Assembly (NCBI GenBank): GCA_037440065.1 | Contig: JBBIUV010000017.1 | Location: forward strand, 186,001-250,000 | From: UBA1563 sp037440065 | Lineage (GTDB): Bacteria; Bacteroidota; Ignavibacteria; Ignavibacteriales; Ignavibacteriaceae | Reading direction: 5' to 3' | DNA: 64,000 nt | In this document: positions 27,239-36,496 of the stretch, piece by piece | Numbering within the stretch: position 1 is the stretch's first letter | Layout of the letters: each line of letters begins with the position of its first letter | The notes under the pieces: model-generated | What the model saw: only the letters and a program-made list of their open reading frames with translations | What the model was told of the DNA's origin: nothing | The model's database searches: none | Made by a program: the position numbers and the translations under genes

Positions 27239-28570
27239 ATGAGTACTGAACAAAGACCAAGAAACTACAGATTTGAAACGCTGCAACTGCACGCAGGTCA
27301 ATCTCCCGATTCGGCAACAAATTCTCGAGCCGTTCCAATCTATCAAACAGCTTCATACAATTTTAACAATGCTGATCATGCAGCTAATTTATTTGGCTTA
27401 AAAGAATTTGGGAATATTTATACGAGAATTATGAATCCCACCACTGATGTATTTGAAAAACGCATTGCCGCCCTTGAAGGTGGAGTTGCGGCTTTGGCTA
27501 CTTCCTCAGGACAAGCAGCACAACTTTTAGCTATCACCACAATTGCACAAGCCGGTGAAAACATTGTTTCAACCAGCTTACTTTATGGTGGAACATACAA
27601 TCAGTTTAAAGTCACCTTTCCTCGACTTGGAATTGATGTTAAGTTTGTTTCGGGTGATTCCGCCTCAGAATTTGAAAAACTAATCGACTCCAAAACCAAA
27701 GCTCTCTATCTTGAAACTATTGGGAATCCAAGATTAAATATTGCAAATATTAAAGAGATTGCAGATGTTGCTCACAAACACAATATTCCGTTAATCGTTG
27801 ATAACACGTTTGGTGCAGCAGGTTATATAGCTAGACCAATCGAACACGGAGCAGACATCGTTGTAGCATCAGCAACAAAATGGATTGGCGGACATGGAAC
27901 TTCTATCGGAGGTGTTATTGTTGATTCCGGTAAATTTAATTGGGGCAATGGCAATTTCCCAATTTTCACCGAACCAAGTCCCGGTTATCACGGATTAAAA
28001 TTTTGGGAAGTCTTTGGAGCTGATGGACCATTTGGCAATATCGCATTTATTATTCGTGCTCGTGTTGAAGGATTGAGAGATTTGGGACCTTGCTTAAGTC
28101 CGTTTAATGCTTTCCTTCTTTTACAAGGCTTGGAAACTCTTTCATTACGAATTGAAAGACATGGACAAAACGCTTTGGAATTAGCGTCTTGGTTGGAAAA
28201 ACATCCTCAAGTGGCATGGGTTTCTTATCCCGGATTAAAATCTCATCCTTATCATGAAAATGCTAAAAAGTTTTTACGCAACGGTTTGTTCGGATCAGTA
28301 TTATCCTTCGGAATTAAAGGTGGACTTGAAGTCGGTAAAGCTTTTATCAACAACGTTCAACTTGCAAGTCTGTTGGCAAACGTGGGTGATGCTAAAACAC
28401 TTGTTATTCATCCGGCATCAACAACTCATCAGCAATTAAGTGATGCTGAACAAATTGAATCCGGTGTTACTCCAGATTTAATTCGTGTTTCTGTTGGTCT
28501 TGAACACATAGACGATATCAAGGAAGATTTTGAAGAAGCTTTAAAAGCGGTTTCAACAATCAACCAATAA
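27239..28570 (+). CDS. metY: O-acetylhomoserine sulfhydrylase
   Basis: A 443-residue PLP enzyme of the Cys/Met metabolism family that makes homocysteine directly from O-acetylhomoserine and sulfide. The opening FETLQLHAGQ, the PTTDVFEKRIAALEGG block and the PLP lysine K214 in ASATKWIGGHG are typical; length fits MetY rather than MetB or MetC. It has GAGG upstream of the ATG and follows the tandem attenuator and SAM riboswitch. With metX downstream it completes direct sulfhydrylation. Confidence 0.95.
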   Translation: MSTEQRPRNYRFETLQLHAGQSPDSATNSRAVPIYQTASYNFNNADHAANLFGLKEFGNIYTRIMNPTTDVFEKRIAALEGGVAALATSSGQAAQLLAITTIAQAGENIVSTSLLYGGTYNQFKVTFPRLGIDVKFVSGDSASEFEKLIDSKTKALYLETIGNPRLNIANIKEIADVAHKHNIPLIVDNTFGAAGYIARPIEHGADIVVASATKWIGGHGTSIGGVIVDSGKFNWGNGNFPIFTEPSPGYHGLKFWEVFGADGPFGNIAFIIRARVEGLRDLGPCLSPFNAFLLLQGLETLSLRIERHGQNALELASWLEKHPQVAWVSYPGLKSHPYHENAKKFLRNGLFGSVLSFGIKGGLEVGKAFINNVQLASLLANVGDAKTLVIHPASTTHQQLSDAEQIESGVTPDLIRVSVGLEHIDDIKEDFEEALKAVSTINQ

Positions 28571-28583
28571 TTTATTATTCAAC

Positions 28584-28612
28584 GTGGAGTTGTTTAAAAA
28601 ATGCAGCTCCAC
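28584..28612 (+). other. Hairpin between metY and the OsmC-like gene
   Basis: GTGGAGTTG (28584-28592) pairs with CAGCTCCAC (28604-28612) through one G-U pair, followed by AATTTTTA. It may be a partial terminator or an mRNA-stability element that lowers downstream expression. Confidence 0.5.
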
Positions 28613-28640
28613 AATTTTTATAAAGGAAGTTAGACGTTAT

Positions 28641-29168
28641 ATGCCTCAAAATTTTATTAAGACTCAGGTCTCAAATGTAATTAGTGCCATTCAAGAAGAT
28701 GACAACAACGCAAAAGCGGTATTTAGTGCAAAGACAGAATTGCAAACCGGCCTTAAGTGTTCTGCGCAAATCAGAAATTTTTCATTTCAGATTGATGAGC
28801 CGGTACAACTTGGCGGAACAGATGAAGGCCCAAACCCGGTTGAACTTGTTCTCGCTGCTTTGGGCACTTGCCAGGAGATCGTATACAGCGCTTACGCTGC
28901 AGTGCTTGGAATTCATCTCAATTCAGTTAAAGTGAATGTAAAAGGAAATTTAAACTTGAAAGGATTTTTCGGTCTCGATGAAAATATTCATCCGGGTTTT
29001 GAAGATATTTCTTATACCACATTCATTGATAGTCCAGCGAGCAGTGAACAATTGAATCAGTTAGTAAAAGTGGTTGAAAAACATTGCCCGGTGTTGGATA
29101 TTCTTACTAGAGAAATTCCAGTGAAAGGTAATGTGAAACTTACAAACAGTTTATTTAGCGTTAATTGA
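28641..29168 (+). CDS. OsmC-family protein
   Basis: A 175-residue protein starting at the ATG at 28641 (AAAGGAAG upstream). It has the OsmC fold markers: PNPVELVLAALGTCQEI with the first redox cysteine, and VVEKHCPVLDIL with the second. OsmC/Ohr proteins reduce organic peroxides through the cysteine pair, but in sulfur-metabolism operons some members may act in sulfur transfer. The location between metY and metX suggests a role in methionine or sulfide metabolism; this is inference. Confidence 0.85.
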   Translation: MPQNFIKTQVSNVISAIQEDDNNAKAVFSAKTELQTGLKCSAQIRNFSFQIDEPVQLGGTDEGPNPVELVLAALGTCQEIVYSAYAAVLGIHLNSVKVNVKGNLNLKGFFGLDENIHPGFEDISYTTFIDSPASSEQLNQLVKVVEKHCPVLDILTREIPVKGNVKLTNSLFSVN

Positions 29169-29206
29169 TTTTGTATTTTATAATCGCTTATAAAATTTTT
29201 TCCAAT

Positions 29207-29233
29207 GGGAAAGTTGCAATAAAACTTTCCCTT
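29207..29233 (+). terminator. Weak hairpin before metX
   Basis: GGGAAAGTT (29207-29215) and AACTTTCCC (29223-29231) form a perfect 9-bp stem with a 7-base loop, but the trailing sequence TTCATTC is a poor T-tract. Partial termination or processing is possible. Confidence 0.45.
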
Positions 29234-29267
29234 CATTCTAATTTTTAAAAGTATAAACAAAACAAAA

Positions 29268-30413
29268 ATGATTACTCCAAGAACAAAATTCAAAAAACTT
29301 TACTCTCAACAGAAACCTTTACAATTGGAATCAGGAGAGATTTTGCCGATAGTGGATGTAGCTTACCAAACCTACGGCCAACTAAACGAAAGCGGCACAA
29401 ACGCGATTCTGATTTGCCATGCTTTAACCGGTAATGCTCATGCTGCGGGGATAATCGATAAAGAAGAGGTTGAAAACTCAAAGTCGCAAGAATTCCTTTA
29501 CAAGTACAACAAAATGAACCTGCATAAAGCAGGTTGGTGGGATTCACTCATCGGTCCTGGAAAAGTTTTTGATACAAAAAAATATTTCGTAGTCTGTTCG
29601 AACTTTCTTGGCGGTTGTTACGGTACATCAGGGCCAAGTTCGTTTGCTGCAACCACCGGAGAACAATACCGGATGAAGTTTCCCCATTATTCGGTAAGAG
29701 ATATGGTAAAAGTTCAAAAAGAGTTACTTGACACCCTTGGAGTAAAAGAACTTGTAACGGTTGCCGGTGGTTCTTTGGGTGGAATGCAAGCTCTTGAATG
29801 GGCAATAATGTTTCCAGATTTTATCAAATCGGTTATTCCCATCGCTACAGCGGTTCAGCATTCTGCCTGGGCCATTGCCTTTAACACTCTTGCAAGGCAA
29901 ATAATTATTAATGATCCTCAATGGCAAAATGGAAATTATACCGAGCAGCCAAAGGCACTTGCATCTGCTAGAATAGCAGCTATGATTAGTTACCGTGCAC
30001 CCGAAGATTTTAATCTGAAATTCGGAAGAGAATTAGAAAAGTCAACCCAAAACTCTTTTGACGAAAAATTTCAGGTTGAGAATTATCTTCTTTACCAGGG
30101 AGAAAAACTAGTAAAAAGATTTGATGCAAATACTTATCTCTACATCACGCATGCGATGGATTCTCACAACGTTGCTTCACAAAGAGGATCGCTTGAAGAA
30201 TCGCTTGCTAAAATTTCTGCAAAATGTTTAGTAATTGGAATCTCTTCCGATATTCTTTATCCTCCGGATGAGCAAAAGAATATTGCTGCATTGATTACAA
30301 ATGCCGAATACGAGGAAATTGACTCCCCTTTTGGTCACGATGCATTTTTAATTGAATTCGAGCAGGTGAATAATTTTATCTCTTCTTTTCTTCAAAAAAA
30401 CGGATTAGACTGA
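29268..30413 (+). CDS. metX: Homoserine O-acetyltransferase
   Basis: A 381-residue alpha/beta-hydrolase-fold enzyme that acetylates homoserine. Markers are VDVAYQTYGQLN, NFLGGCYGTSGPSS, the nucleophile S169 in GGSLGGMQALEW, the acid in GISSDILYPP and the histidine in FGHDAF. It supplies O-acetylhomoserine to MetY, 1.3 kb upstream, and draws homoserine from the thr operon. Probably co-transcribed with metY, though hairpins lie between the genes. Confidence 0.95.
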   Translation: MITPRTKFKKLYSQQKPLQLESGEILPIVDVAYQTYGQLNESGTNAILICHALTGNAHAAGIIDKEEVENSKSQEFLYKYNKMNLHKAGWWDSLIGPGKVFDTKKYFVVCSNFLGGCYGTSGPSSFAATTGEQYRMKFPHYSVRDMVKVQKELLDTLGVKELVTVAGGSLGGMQALEWAIMFPDFIKSVIPIATAVQHSAWAIAFNTLARQIIINDPQWQNGNYTEQPKALASARIAAMISYRAPEDFNLKFGRELEKSTQNSFDEKFQVENYLLYQGEKLVKRFDANTYLYITHAMDSHNVASQRGSLEESLAKISAKCLVIGISSDILYPPDEQKNIAALITNAEYEEIDSPFGHDAFLIEFEQVNNFISSFLQKNGLD

Positions 30414-30488
30414 AATTCATTAAGTGAAGAAAATTCTCTATTTTGGGAATAAGAATTAGATTTTTTTTACTTATCGAAAGAAGGCTAA

Positions 30489-31922
30489 ATGAATTTTGAA
30501 GCCCTAAAAGGTTTTCACGATCCATGTTTTGTACTTGACGAAGAAAGCACAATTTTAAAACTAAATGAGGCGGCAATGCAATTTTTTCCGCCGAATTCAT
30601 CAAATCTTATTGGGGAAAATTTTTCAAAAATCCTCGCTCAAGTTTCTGTCTCAAAGTTTGATGAAGAATTTCGAAAAGGGATCAAAACTTCCAGTTGCTC
30701 TGAATTTGAAATTAAGATGCAATCGTATGATTCAAACATTTACGACGTAAATATTTTTATTTCCCCCTATATAAGCGATAAAACCGGCAAACCGCACGTT
30801 TTACTGGTTGGAAAAGATTTTACGCTCGAGAAGAAAAAGGAATCAGAATTTTTGCGATTTTACACTGTGGCACAAAATACCGTAAATCCACTGCAAATAA
30901 CTGATTTAAATGGACATATGATTTATGTTAATCCCGCATTTGAACGAGCAAGCGGTTATAAAAAAGAAGAACTCATCGGACAAAATCCAAATATCTTCGG
31001 GAGCAAAAAACATTCGCGCGAATATTGGGAATCTATGTGGAAAACCATTTCATCGGGAAAAGTCTGGCTTGGAGAAGTTGAGAACCAGAAGAAAAGCGGT
31101 GAATCGTTACATACACGTTTGTTAGTCTCCCCCATCATCGATGAAACGAATAAAGTTGTTGGTTACTTCGGTATTCACCATGACCTTACCGATAAAAAGA
31201 TGCTGGAAAAGCAATTGATTCATACACAAAAGATGGAAAGCATCGGAACTCTTGCCGCCGGAGTTGCGCATGAAGTTGGCAATCCGCTGGCTTCAATTTC
31301 CGCTTTAGTTCAAATTGTTCAAAGAGAAACTGAAGATAGTTTTATTAAAGAAAAACTTGAACTCGTGAAAAAACAGATCACCAGAATTTCAAAAATTATT
31401 AGAGATCTGGTTGACTTTTCACGTCCTTCCGATTACGAACTGAAATCAACGGATATAAACGATAATTTAAAAGAAGCGATTGAGATCGTAAAGGTTGGAA
31501 AGAAGACAAAAGATATAAGCTTTATTTCAGCTTTGGATGAATCACTTCCTTCTGTTCCATTGATTGCCGACCAAGTGCAACAAGTTTTTGTAAATATTTT
31601 GATCAATGCCGTAGATGCCATCGCTGAGAAAAAAGAAAAATACAAAAGTGATGAGGAATCTTTTATAAAAGTCAGTACTTCCATAAAAGATGCAAATATC
31701 AAAATCATTTTTGAAGATAACGGAATAGGAATTCCGGAAACCTCGTTAACAAAAGTATTCGAACCTTTCTTTACAACTAAAAAGGAAGGAAAAGGAACGG
31801 GGCTTGGACTTTGGGTAAGCTACGGAATAATAAAAAGCTCTCACGGTGATATTAAAGTGGAGAGTAACTACAAAAAAGGAACAACTTTCATTATTAACTT
31901 TCCTCTTAATTTAATTTTATAA
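30489..31922 (+). CDS. Soluble PAS-domain sensor histidine kinase
   Basis: A 477-residue kinase without signal peptide or membrane helix, so it senses a cytoplasmic signal. Two PAS domains occupy about residues 1-110 and 120-245 (the second with QITDLNGHMIYVNPAFERASGY and a PAC-like GYFGIHHDLTDKK end). HisKA follows with the phospho-acceptor in GVAHEVGNPLAS, then a HATPase with NILINAVDAIAE, FEDNGIGIP and GKGTGLGLWVSYG. It lies 7 bases before the NtrC-type regulator, its evident partner. Confidence 0.92.
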   Translation: MNFEALKGFHDPCFVLDEESTILKLNEAAMQFFPPNSSNLIGENFSKILAQVSVSKFDEEFRKGIKTSSCSEFEIKMQSYDSNIYDVNIFISPYISDKTGKPHVLLVGKDFTLEKKKESEFLRFYTVAQNTVNPLQITDLNGHMIYVNPAFERASGYKKEELIGQNPNIFGSKKHSREYWESMWKTISSGKVWLGEVENQKKSGESLHTRLLVSPIIDETNKVVGYFGIHHDLTDKKMLEKQLIHTQKMESIGTLAAGVAHEVGNPLASISALVQIVQRETEDSFIKEKLELVKKQITRISKIIRDLVDFSRPSDYELKSTDINDNLKEAIEIVKVGKKTKDISFISALDESLPSVPLIADQVQQVFVNILINAVDAIAEKKEKYKSDEESFIKVSTSIKDANIKIIFEDNGIGIPETSLTKVFEPFFTTKKEGKGTGLGLWVSYGIIKSSHGDIKVESNYKKGTTFIINFPLNLIL

Positions 31923-31929
31923 GGTTCAA

Positions 31930-33285
31930 ATGCCAGCGAAAATTCTAGTTGTTGATGACGAAAAAGATATAAATGATTCCCTCTCCTTCATTCTTGAAAA
32001 AGAGGGATATTTAGTTGAACAAGCTGAAAACGGTAAAGTTGCATACGATAAAATTTTAAGTTCTTATTACGATTTAGTTATAACTGATATCGAAATGCCT
32101 ATGATGAAGGGGACGGAACTTCTGGAAAAAATTTCGACGATTACTCCGCAGACTCTGGTAATTATGATAACGGCGTATGGATCATTGGAGACTACAATCA
32201 AAGCGTTACGTAATGGTGCACAAGATTATATCTTAAAGCCCATTGAGTTCGATGAGATTCTCATTAAGATTAAACGCTTGTTCGATATGAAGAATCTGAT
32301 TTTAGAAAATCAACTTTTAAGGAAAGAAGTTCAACGGAATTACGATTTTTCAGAACTTGTCGGTAAATCTCACGCCATGAATAAAGTATTCGAGATGATC
32401 CAAACGGTGGCAGAAACCGAAAGTACCGTTTTAATTACCGGAAACTCAGGAACCGGGAAAGAACTTGTCGCACGCGCTATTCATTTCAACAGCAAAAGAA
32501 AAAATAAACCGTTCGTTGCCGTAAACTGCGGAGCCATATCGGAAAACTTGATCGAAAGCGAACTCTTCGGACATAAACGGGGAGCTTTTACAGGCGCCAT
32601 ATCCGATAAAGAGGGATACTTAAAAGCAGCCGATGGTGGAACGTTATTCCTTGACGAAATTAGCGAAATGCCTTTGCAATTGCAGGTAAAACTTTTACGT
32701 GTTATTCAGGAAAAAGAAATTACTCCTGTTGGAACAACTTATTCAATACCTATTAATGTCCGTTTTGTAGCAACAACAAATAAAAATTTGCAAAACGAAG
32801 TGGCATCGGGGAAATTCCGTGAAGATCTTTTTTATCGTCTCAACGTTGTAGAATTAAATCTTCCTTCTTTAAAAGAGCGCCCGGAAGACATTCCGATTTT
32901 AGCCGATCACTTTGTTAATAAATACCGGAAAGAAATCGGTAAGAATGTAAAAGGAATTGAAAGTGCCGCTATGCGTGCATTGCTCCATTACGAATGGAGA
33001 GGCGAAGTGCGGGAGTTGGAAAATATTATTGAACGCGCAGTTATTTTTGCAAAAGGTGAATTTATTACCATTGAAGATCTTCCGCAATCGATGCACTTGT
33101 TAAAAGATGTGCTTATCCCCGAAAAACCAGGTTCACTCGATGACTTTATTAAGAAAGTTGAACGGGGATTTATTCTTAAATCACTCGAGACAAACAATTT
33201 CGACAAAGACAAAGTTGCCAAGCAACTCAACCTCGGACTCTCAACTCTTTATAGAAAGATCAAAGATTACGGGTTGGAGCAATAA
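31930..33285 (+). CDS. NtrC-family sigma-54-dependent response regulator
   Basis: A 451-residue regulator: receiver with VDDE and D53 (ITDIEMP), AAA+ domain with Walker A GNSGTGKE (Asn in place of the usual Glu), the sigma-54 loop GAFTGA and LFLDEIS, and a C-terminal Fis-type helix-turn-helix (DKVAKQLNLGLSTLYRKI). Partner of the PAS kinase just upstream. The best sigma-54 promoter in the window (33398-33413) lies 113 bases beyond its stop codon, so the lipoprotein/OmpP1-like operon is the likely target. Confidence 0.93.
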   Translation: MPAKILVVDDEKDINDSLSFILEKEGYLVEQAENGKVAYDKILSSYYDLVITDIEMPMMKGTELLEKISTITPQTLVIMITAYGSLETTIKALRNGAQDYILKPIEFDEILIKIKRLFDMKNLILENQLLRKEVQRNYDFSELVGKSHAMNKVFEMIQTVAETESTVLITGNSGTGKELVARAIHFNSKRKNKPFVAVNCGAISENLIESELFGHKRGAFTGAISDKEGYLKAADGGTLFLDEISEMPLQLQVKLLRVIQEKEITPVGTTYSIPINVRFVATTNKNLQNEVASGKFREDLFYRLNVVELNLPSLKERPEDIPILADHFVNKYRKEIGKNVKGIESAAMRALLHYEWRGEVRELENIIERAVIFAKGEFITIEDLPQSMHLLKDVLIPEKPGSLDDFIKKVERGFILKSLETNNFDKDKVAKQLNLGLSTLYRKIKDYGLEQ

Positions 33286-33397
33286 ATTAATTCCACAAAT
33301 CGAATTCATCTGTGCATACAATTGAACAAATCTGCCTTAATTTGTGTACAGTTATAAATGCATTCCATTCTACCACTCAATTTTAGCCTATTTTTTT

Positions 33398-33413
33398 AGG
33401 CTCGATATTTGCT
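33398..33413 (+). promoter_or_regulatory. Sigma-54 promoter candidate
   Basis: AGGCTCGATATTTGCT has GG (33399-33400) and GC (33411-33412) separated by exactly 10 bases and matches GGCnCG-N4-TTGCW; only two positions of the TGGCACG-N4-TTGCW consensus differ. The predicted start near 33424 gives a leader of about 22 bases with AAGGAAA before the ATG at 33446. An AGCCT/AGGCT inverted repeat overlaps its 5' edge. Confidence 0.65.
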
Positions 33414-33445
33414 AAATTTTTGCAAGAAGTAAAAGGAAATTTGCC

Positions 33446-34498
33446 ATGAAAAAATATTTTTTACCAATCGCAATCATAGTAACGATATGCTCAGTTTACG
33501 GATGTTACACGCAAGTTGATTTTCGTGACCGTCACAGAGACGATTATGAATATTCGAGAGATCACGACCGGAATGACGATTATTCCGACAATGATTCTCA
33601 GACTTACTCCGATGGTGAATCGGATGTAGTTATAAACAACTATTATGGCGGTTATTACCCTGGCTACAGAAGATATTTGTGGCATAACTATTACCCGACC
33701 TTTTCAATCGGATTTTCTTACGGTCCGTATTGGGATAACTTCTGCTACGACCCATGGTATTACGGATATTATCCGGCTATTCCGGTCATTGCATACTATT
33801 CCCCATATTACTATGATAGCTATTATTATGGAGGCTATTACAACAATTCTTATTGGAATGGCGGCGGATCAATTTATAAAGAAAGAACCACCACAGCTTA
33901 CCGCTTAAGAAATAATGACGGAGGAAGAGGAACCACAACGCTGCGTGACAGAGCAACCAGAAACCTCATTCAAACATCCATTTCAAAAGACAGACAAAGA
34001 ACTGAATCTTTAAGACGTGATGTTTTGGAAAGAACCCGAGAAACGAGCACGGTACCTCGTAATCGCGATCTTAACAATTCAGGTAGAGACAGAACCATTA
34101 TTTCAACCGATCGTCCTACACGCTCAAGTGAAGTACAAGATGCAGTAAAGGAAAAAAGAAATTCAGATCGACCATCAGATAGAAACCGGGAAATTATTAG
34201 AAGAGATAGACCTACTGAAACTTCTAATCCGGAAGAGGTAAGGACAACTAAACCGGATAGAACCGGAAGTGATTCGCCAAACGTGGATACTGAAAGAAGA
34301 CGACAAGAATCAACATCTCCGAGTAGAGAAAGTTCCGGAGAAAGAAAAAGAGAAAGTTATTCTACTCCGCGAAGAGAATCTTCACAACCGAGATATGAAG
34401 CTCCTAGAAGCAATAGCAGCGGTTCTTCACCAAGATCATCTTCAGCTCCATCTAGAAGCAACAACAGCGGAGGCGGTTCTAGAGACCGGAGAAGATAA
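33446..34498 (+). CDS. Lipoprotein with Tyr-rich and Arg/Ser-rich low-complexity regions
   Basis: A 350-residue protein with lipobox VYGC (Cys about residue 20). Residues 20-75 are acidic, residues 65-150 are dominated by Tyr, Gly and Trp (NNYYGGYYPGYRRY, YYDSYYYGGYY), and residues 160-350 are rich in Arg, Ser, Thr and Pro with repeated DRPT/RRES-like elements. It is predicted to be disordered and surface- or periplasm-facing. I do not recognise a family. It shares GCYT after the lipidated Cys with the next gene, suggesting a related pair, and lies behind the sigma-54 promoter candidate. Confidence 0.65.
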   Translation: MKKYFLPIAIIVTICSVYGCYTQVDFRDRHRDDYEYSRDHDRNDDYSDNDSQTYSDGESDVVINNYYGGYYPGYRRYLWHNYYPTFSIGFSYGPYWDNFCYDPWYYGYYPAIPVIAYYSPYYYDSYYYGGYYNNSYWNGGGSIYKERTTTAYRLRNNDGGRGTTTLRDRATRNLIQTSISKDRQRTESLRRDVLERTRETSTVPRNRDLNNSGRDRTIISTDRPTRSSEVQDAVKEKRNSDRPSDRNREIIRRDRPTETSNPEEVRTTKPDRTGSDSPNVDTERRRQESTSPSRESSGERKRESYSTPRRESSQPRYEAPRSNSSGSSPRSSSAPSRSNNSGGGSRDRRR

Positions 34499-34500
34499 TT

Positions 34501-34986
34501 ATGAAAGCAATAAAACTTCTATCTTTTGTTGTGCTTTTATTTGGTTTTCAAGGTTGCTACACTATTATCTGGACACCGGACATCGAATTTCCTTCGCAAG
34601 ATAAAAGTGAAGGATCAGATTCCTATTATGAAGATTGTTACTATGCACCTTATTATGATACTCCCTGGTGGTACACAATTCCTCCCCCAACAACTTTTGC
34701 ACCTATATTAAAAGAACGGAAGGATGAAGCAAAAAAATTGAGAAACGATGCTGAACCCAGAAGAGGAAATCCAGAAAGACCAAGACTACCTGATGTTGAT
34801 CGTCCAACGAATCCTCCTGTAATTGATACTCCTCCACCATCAGTTTCTCAACCTACAACCGGTGAAGATGCTTCATCAAAGAAAACAGAAAATACTCCAC
34901 CGAAAAAAGAAAGAGGAAATTCTTCTAATTCACGCGAAACAAGAAATAATGACGGAGGCAGATCCTCCGATACTCCAAGGAGATAA
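34501..34986 (+). CDS. Lipoprotein with Pro/Arg-rich disordered tail
   Basis: A 161-residue protein with lipobox GFQGC (Cys about residue 20) followed by YTIIWTPDIEF, a short Tyr-rich stretch (YYEDCYYAPYYD) and a Pro/Arg/Asn-rich tail. It starts 2 bases after the preceding lipoprotein stop and its tail (RNNDGGR) echoes a segment of that protein. No known family. Probably part of the same envelope complex as its neighbours. Confidence 0.65.
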   Translation: MKAIKLLSFVVLLFGFQGCYTIIWTPDIEFPSQDKSEGSDSYYEDCYYAPYYDTPWWYTIPPPTTFAPILKERKDEAKKLRNDAEPRRGNPERPRLPDVDRPTNPPVIDTPPPSVSQPTTGEDASSKKTENTPPKKERGNSSNSRETRNNDGGRSSDTPRR

Positions 34987-34991
34987 ATAAT

Positions 34992-36404
34992 ATGAAATTT
35001 ATTAAAATATTTTTTCTAACAGTAATACTGATTACCATTACAGAAGCACAAACAATCGGTGATGCTTTACGGCTTTCGGAAAGCGGGCTTGGTGTGGGGG
35101 CCAGAGCATTAGGAATGGGAAACGCTTATAGTGCAATCAGTGATGACGGTTCTGCGATGTATTTTAATCCCGCTGGTTTGGGATTGATGAAAAGATTAGA
35201 AGTTGCTGGTGGATTGGACTATTTCAATTTTAATAACGATGCTACATTGTTTAATAATAAAATGAACTACTCAAGCAGCGCTACCAACTTTAATCAGATT
35301 AGCTTTGCCTTCCCATTCCCAACCTTGCGCGGAAGTCTAGTTTTTGGAATGGCATACAATAAAACTAAAGATTTTACATCTGCCACAAAGTTTGACGGAT
35401 TTAATATTGGGAATAATTCAATGATCCAATATTTAGCAACAAAAGGTTCCGTGCCTTATGACCTCTACTTAACAGATGATAACGGAAAAGTTAATGTAAT
35501 TAAAGGAAATTTGAACCAGAGTGGAACAACCTTGCAAGAAGGTGGATTAGAGAGTTGGACATTTTCAGGTGCAATGGAGATCTCAAAAAATTTATATTTT
35601 GGTGGTTCACTGAATGTAAACTCAGGCAGTTTCAAAAGTAATAGAGAATTTTACGAAGATGATACCAAGGGAATTTATGATACAATTGAAACGGCTCCCG
35701 GAAATTCTTCAACAAAAAATTTCATCACTTTTTATAGAAACGATATTATTGATTGGGAATTAAGTGGCTGGGATCTAAAACTTGGCACGATGTATCAGCT
35801 TTCAAAATTTGCCCGCTTCGGCGCTACAATTCAATTCCCCAAAACATTTACAATCAAAGAGGCGTATGATTTTAACGCAACCTCTGAATTTAGTGCAGCA
35901 CAGTATGAAAGTACCTATAGCGATAAAGTTGAATATGATATCACAACCCCATTTGCTTTTACCGGTGCCGTTTCGTTCAATGTAAAAGGATTAATTGTTT
36001 CGGCAGAGGCTAATCTTACTGATTATTCTCAAACAAAATTTAGTAATCCGAAAGGTATTTTGGCCACTGATCTTGCAAGTTTGGATAAAGATATCAAAGA
36101 ATTTCTTAGGGCTGTAGCAACCATTAACATTGGCGTTGAGTACACAATTCCGGAAGTTGGAATTCGGGTTCGCGGAGGATTTATCTCTCAGCCTTCTCCT
36201 TACAAAGGCGATCCATCTAATTTTGGTAAAAAATATTTGACCGGTGGTGTAGGCTTTTTAGCAGACGAAACTTTTGCAATTGATGTTGCTTATGCTCATG
36301 GTTGGTGGAAAACTTACGGGGATAATTACGGAACAAATTTATCAAGAATTTTCCAGGACATTTCTAGTGATAAAATGTTAGTGACTTTCAGTTATAGATT
36401 TTGA
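34992..36404 (+). CDS. Outer-membrane beta-barrel protein, PorV/OmpP1-like
   Basis: A 470-residue protein with a signal peptide and a mature start AQTIGDALRLSE. The GARALGMGNAYSAISDDGSAMYFNPAGLG block is the hallmark of the OmpP1/FadL/PorV superfamily of outer-membrane barrels in Bacteroidetes, and the C-terminus MLVTFSYRF ends in the aromatic residue typical of barrels. It may act as a hydrophobic-substrate channel or a T9SS PorV-type shuttle protein; the latter cannot be decided from sequence alone. It is co-transcribed with the two lipoproteins upstream (5-base gap). Confidence 0.8.
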   Translation: MKFIKIFFLTVILITITEAQTIGDALRLSESGLGVGARALGMGNAYSAISDDGSAMYFNPAGLGLMKRLEVAGGLDYFNFNNDATLFNNKMNYSSSATNFNQISFAFPFPTLRGSLVFGMAYNKTKDFTSATKFDGFNIGNNSMIQYLATKGSVPYDLYLTDDNGKVNVIKGNLNQSGTTLQEGGLESWTFSGAMEISKNLYFGGSLNVNSGSFKSNREFYEDDTKGIYDTIETAPGNSSTKNFITFYRNDIIDWELSGWDLKLGTMYQLSKFARFGATIQFPKTFTIKEAYDFNATSEFSAAQYESTYSDKVEYDITTPFAFTGAVSFNVKGLIVSAEANLTDYSQTKFSNPKGILATDLASLDKDIKEFLRAVATINIGVEYTIPEVGIRVRGGFISQPSPYKGDPSNFGKKYLTGGVGFLADETFAIDVAYAHGWWKTYGDNYGTNLSRIFQDISSDKMLVTFSYRF

Positions 36405-36416
36405 TAAATTTAGGGT

Positions 36417-36447
36417 AAAAAAAAGCGTCACACTGTGACGCTTTTTT
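36417..36447. terminator. Bidirectional terminator between convergent genes
   Basis: GCGTCACA (36425-36432) and TGTGACGC (36434-36441) flanked by A and T runs form a symmetrical hairpin serving the OmpP1-like gene on the plus strand and the receiver/GcvH-like gene on the minus strand. Confidence 0.9.
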
Positions 36448-36496
36448 ATTGAACTATTTGCTTATTTAATCATTCCCCTGTTCCCCGCTCCTATAT

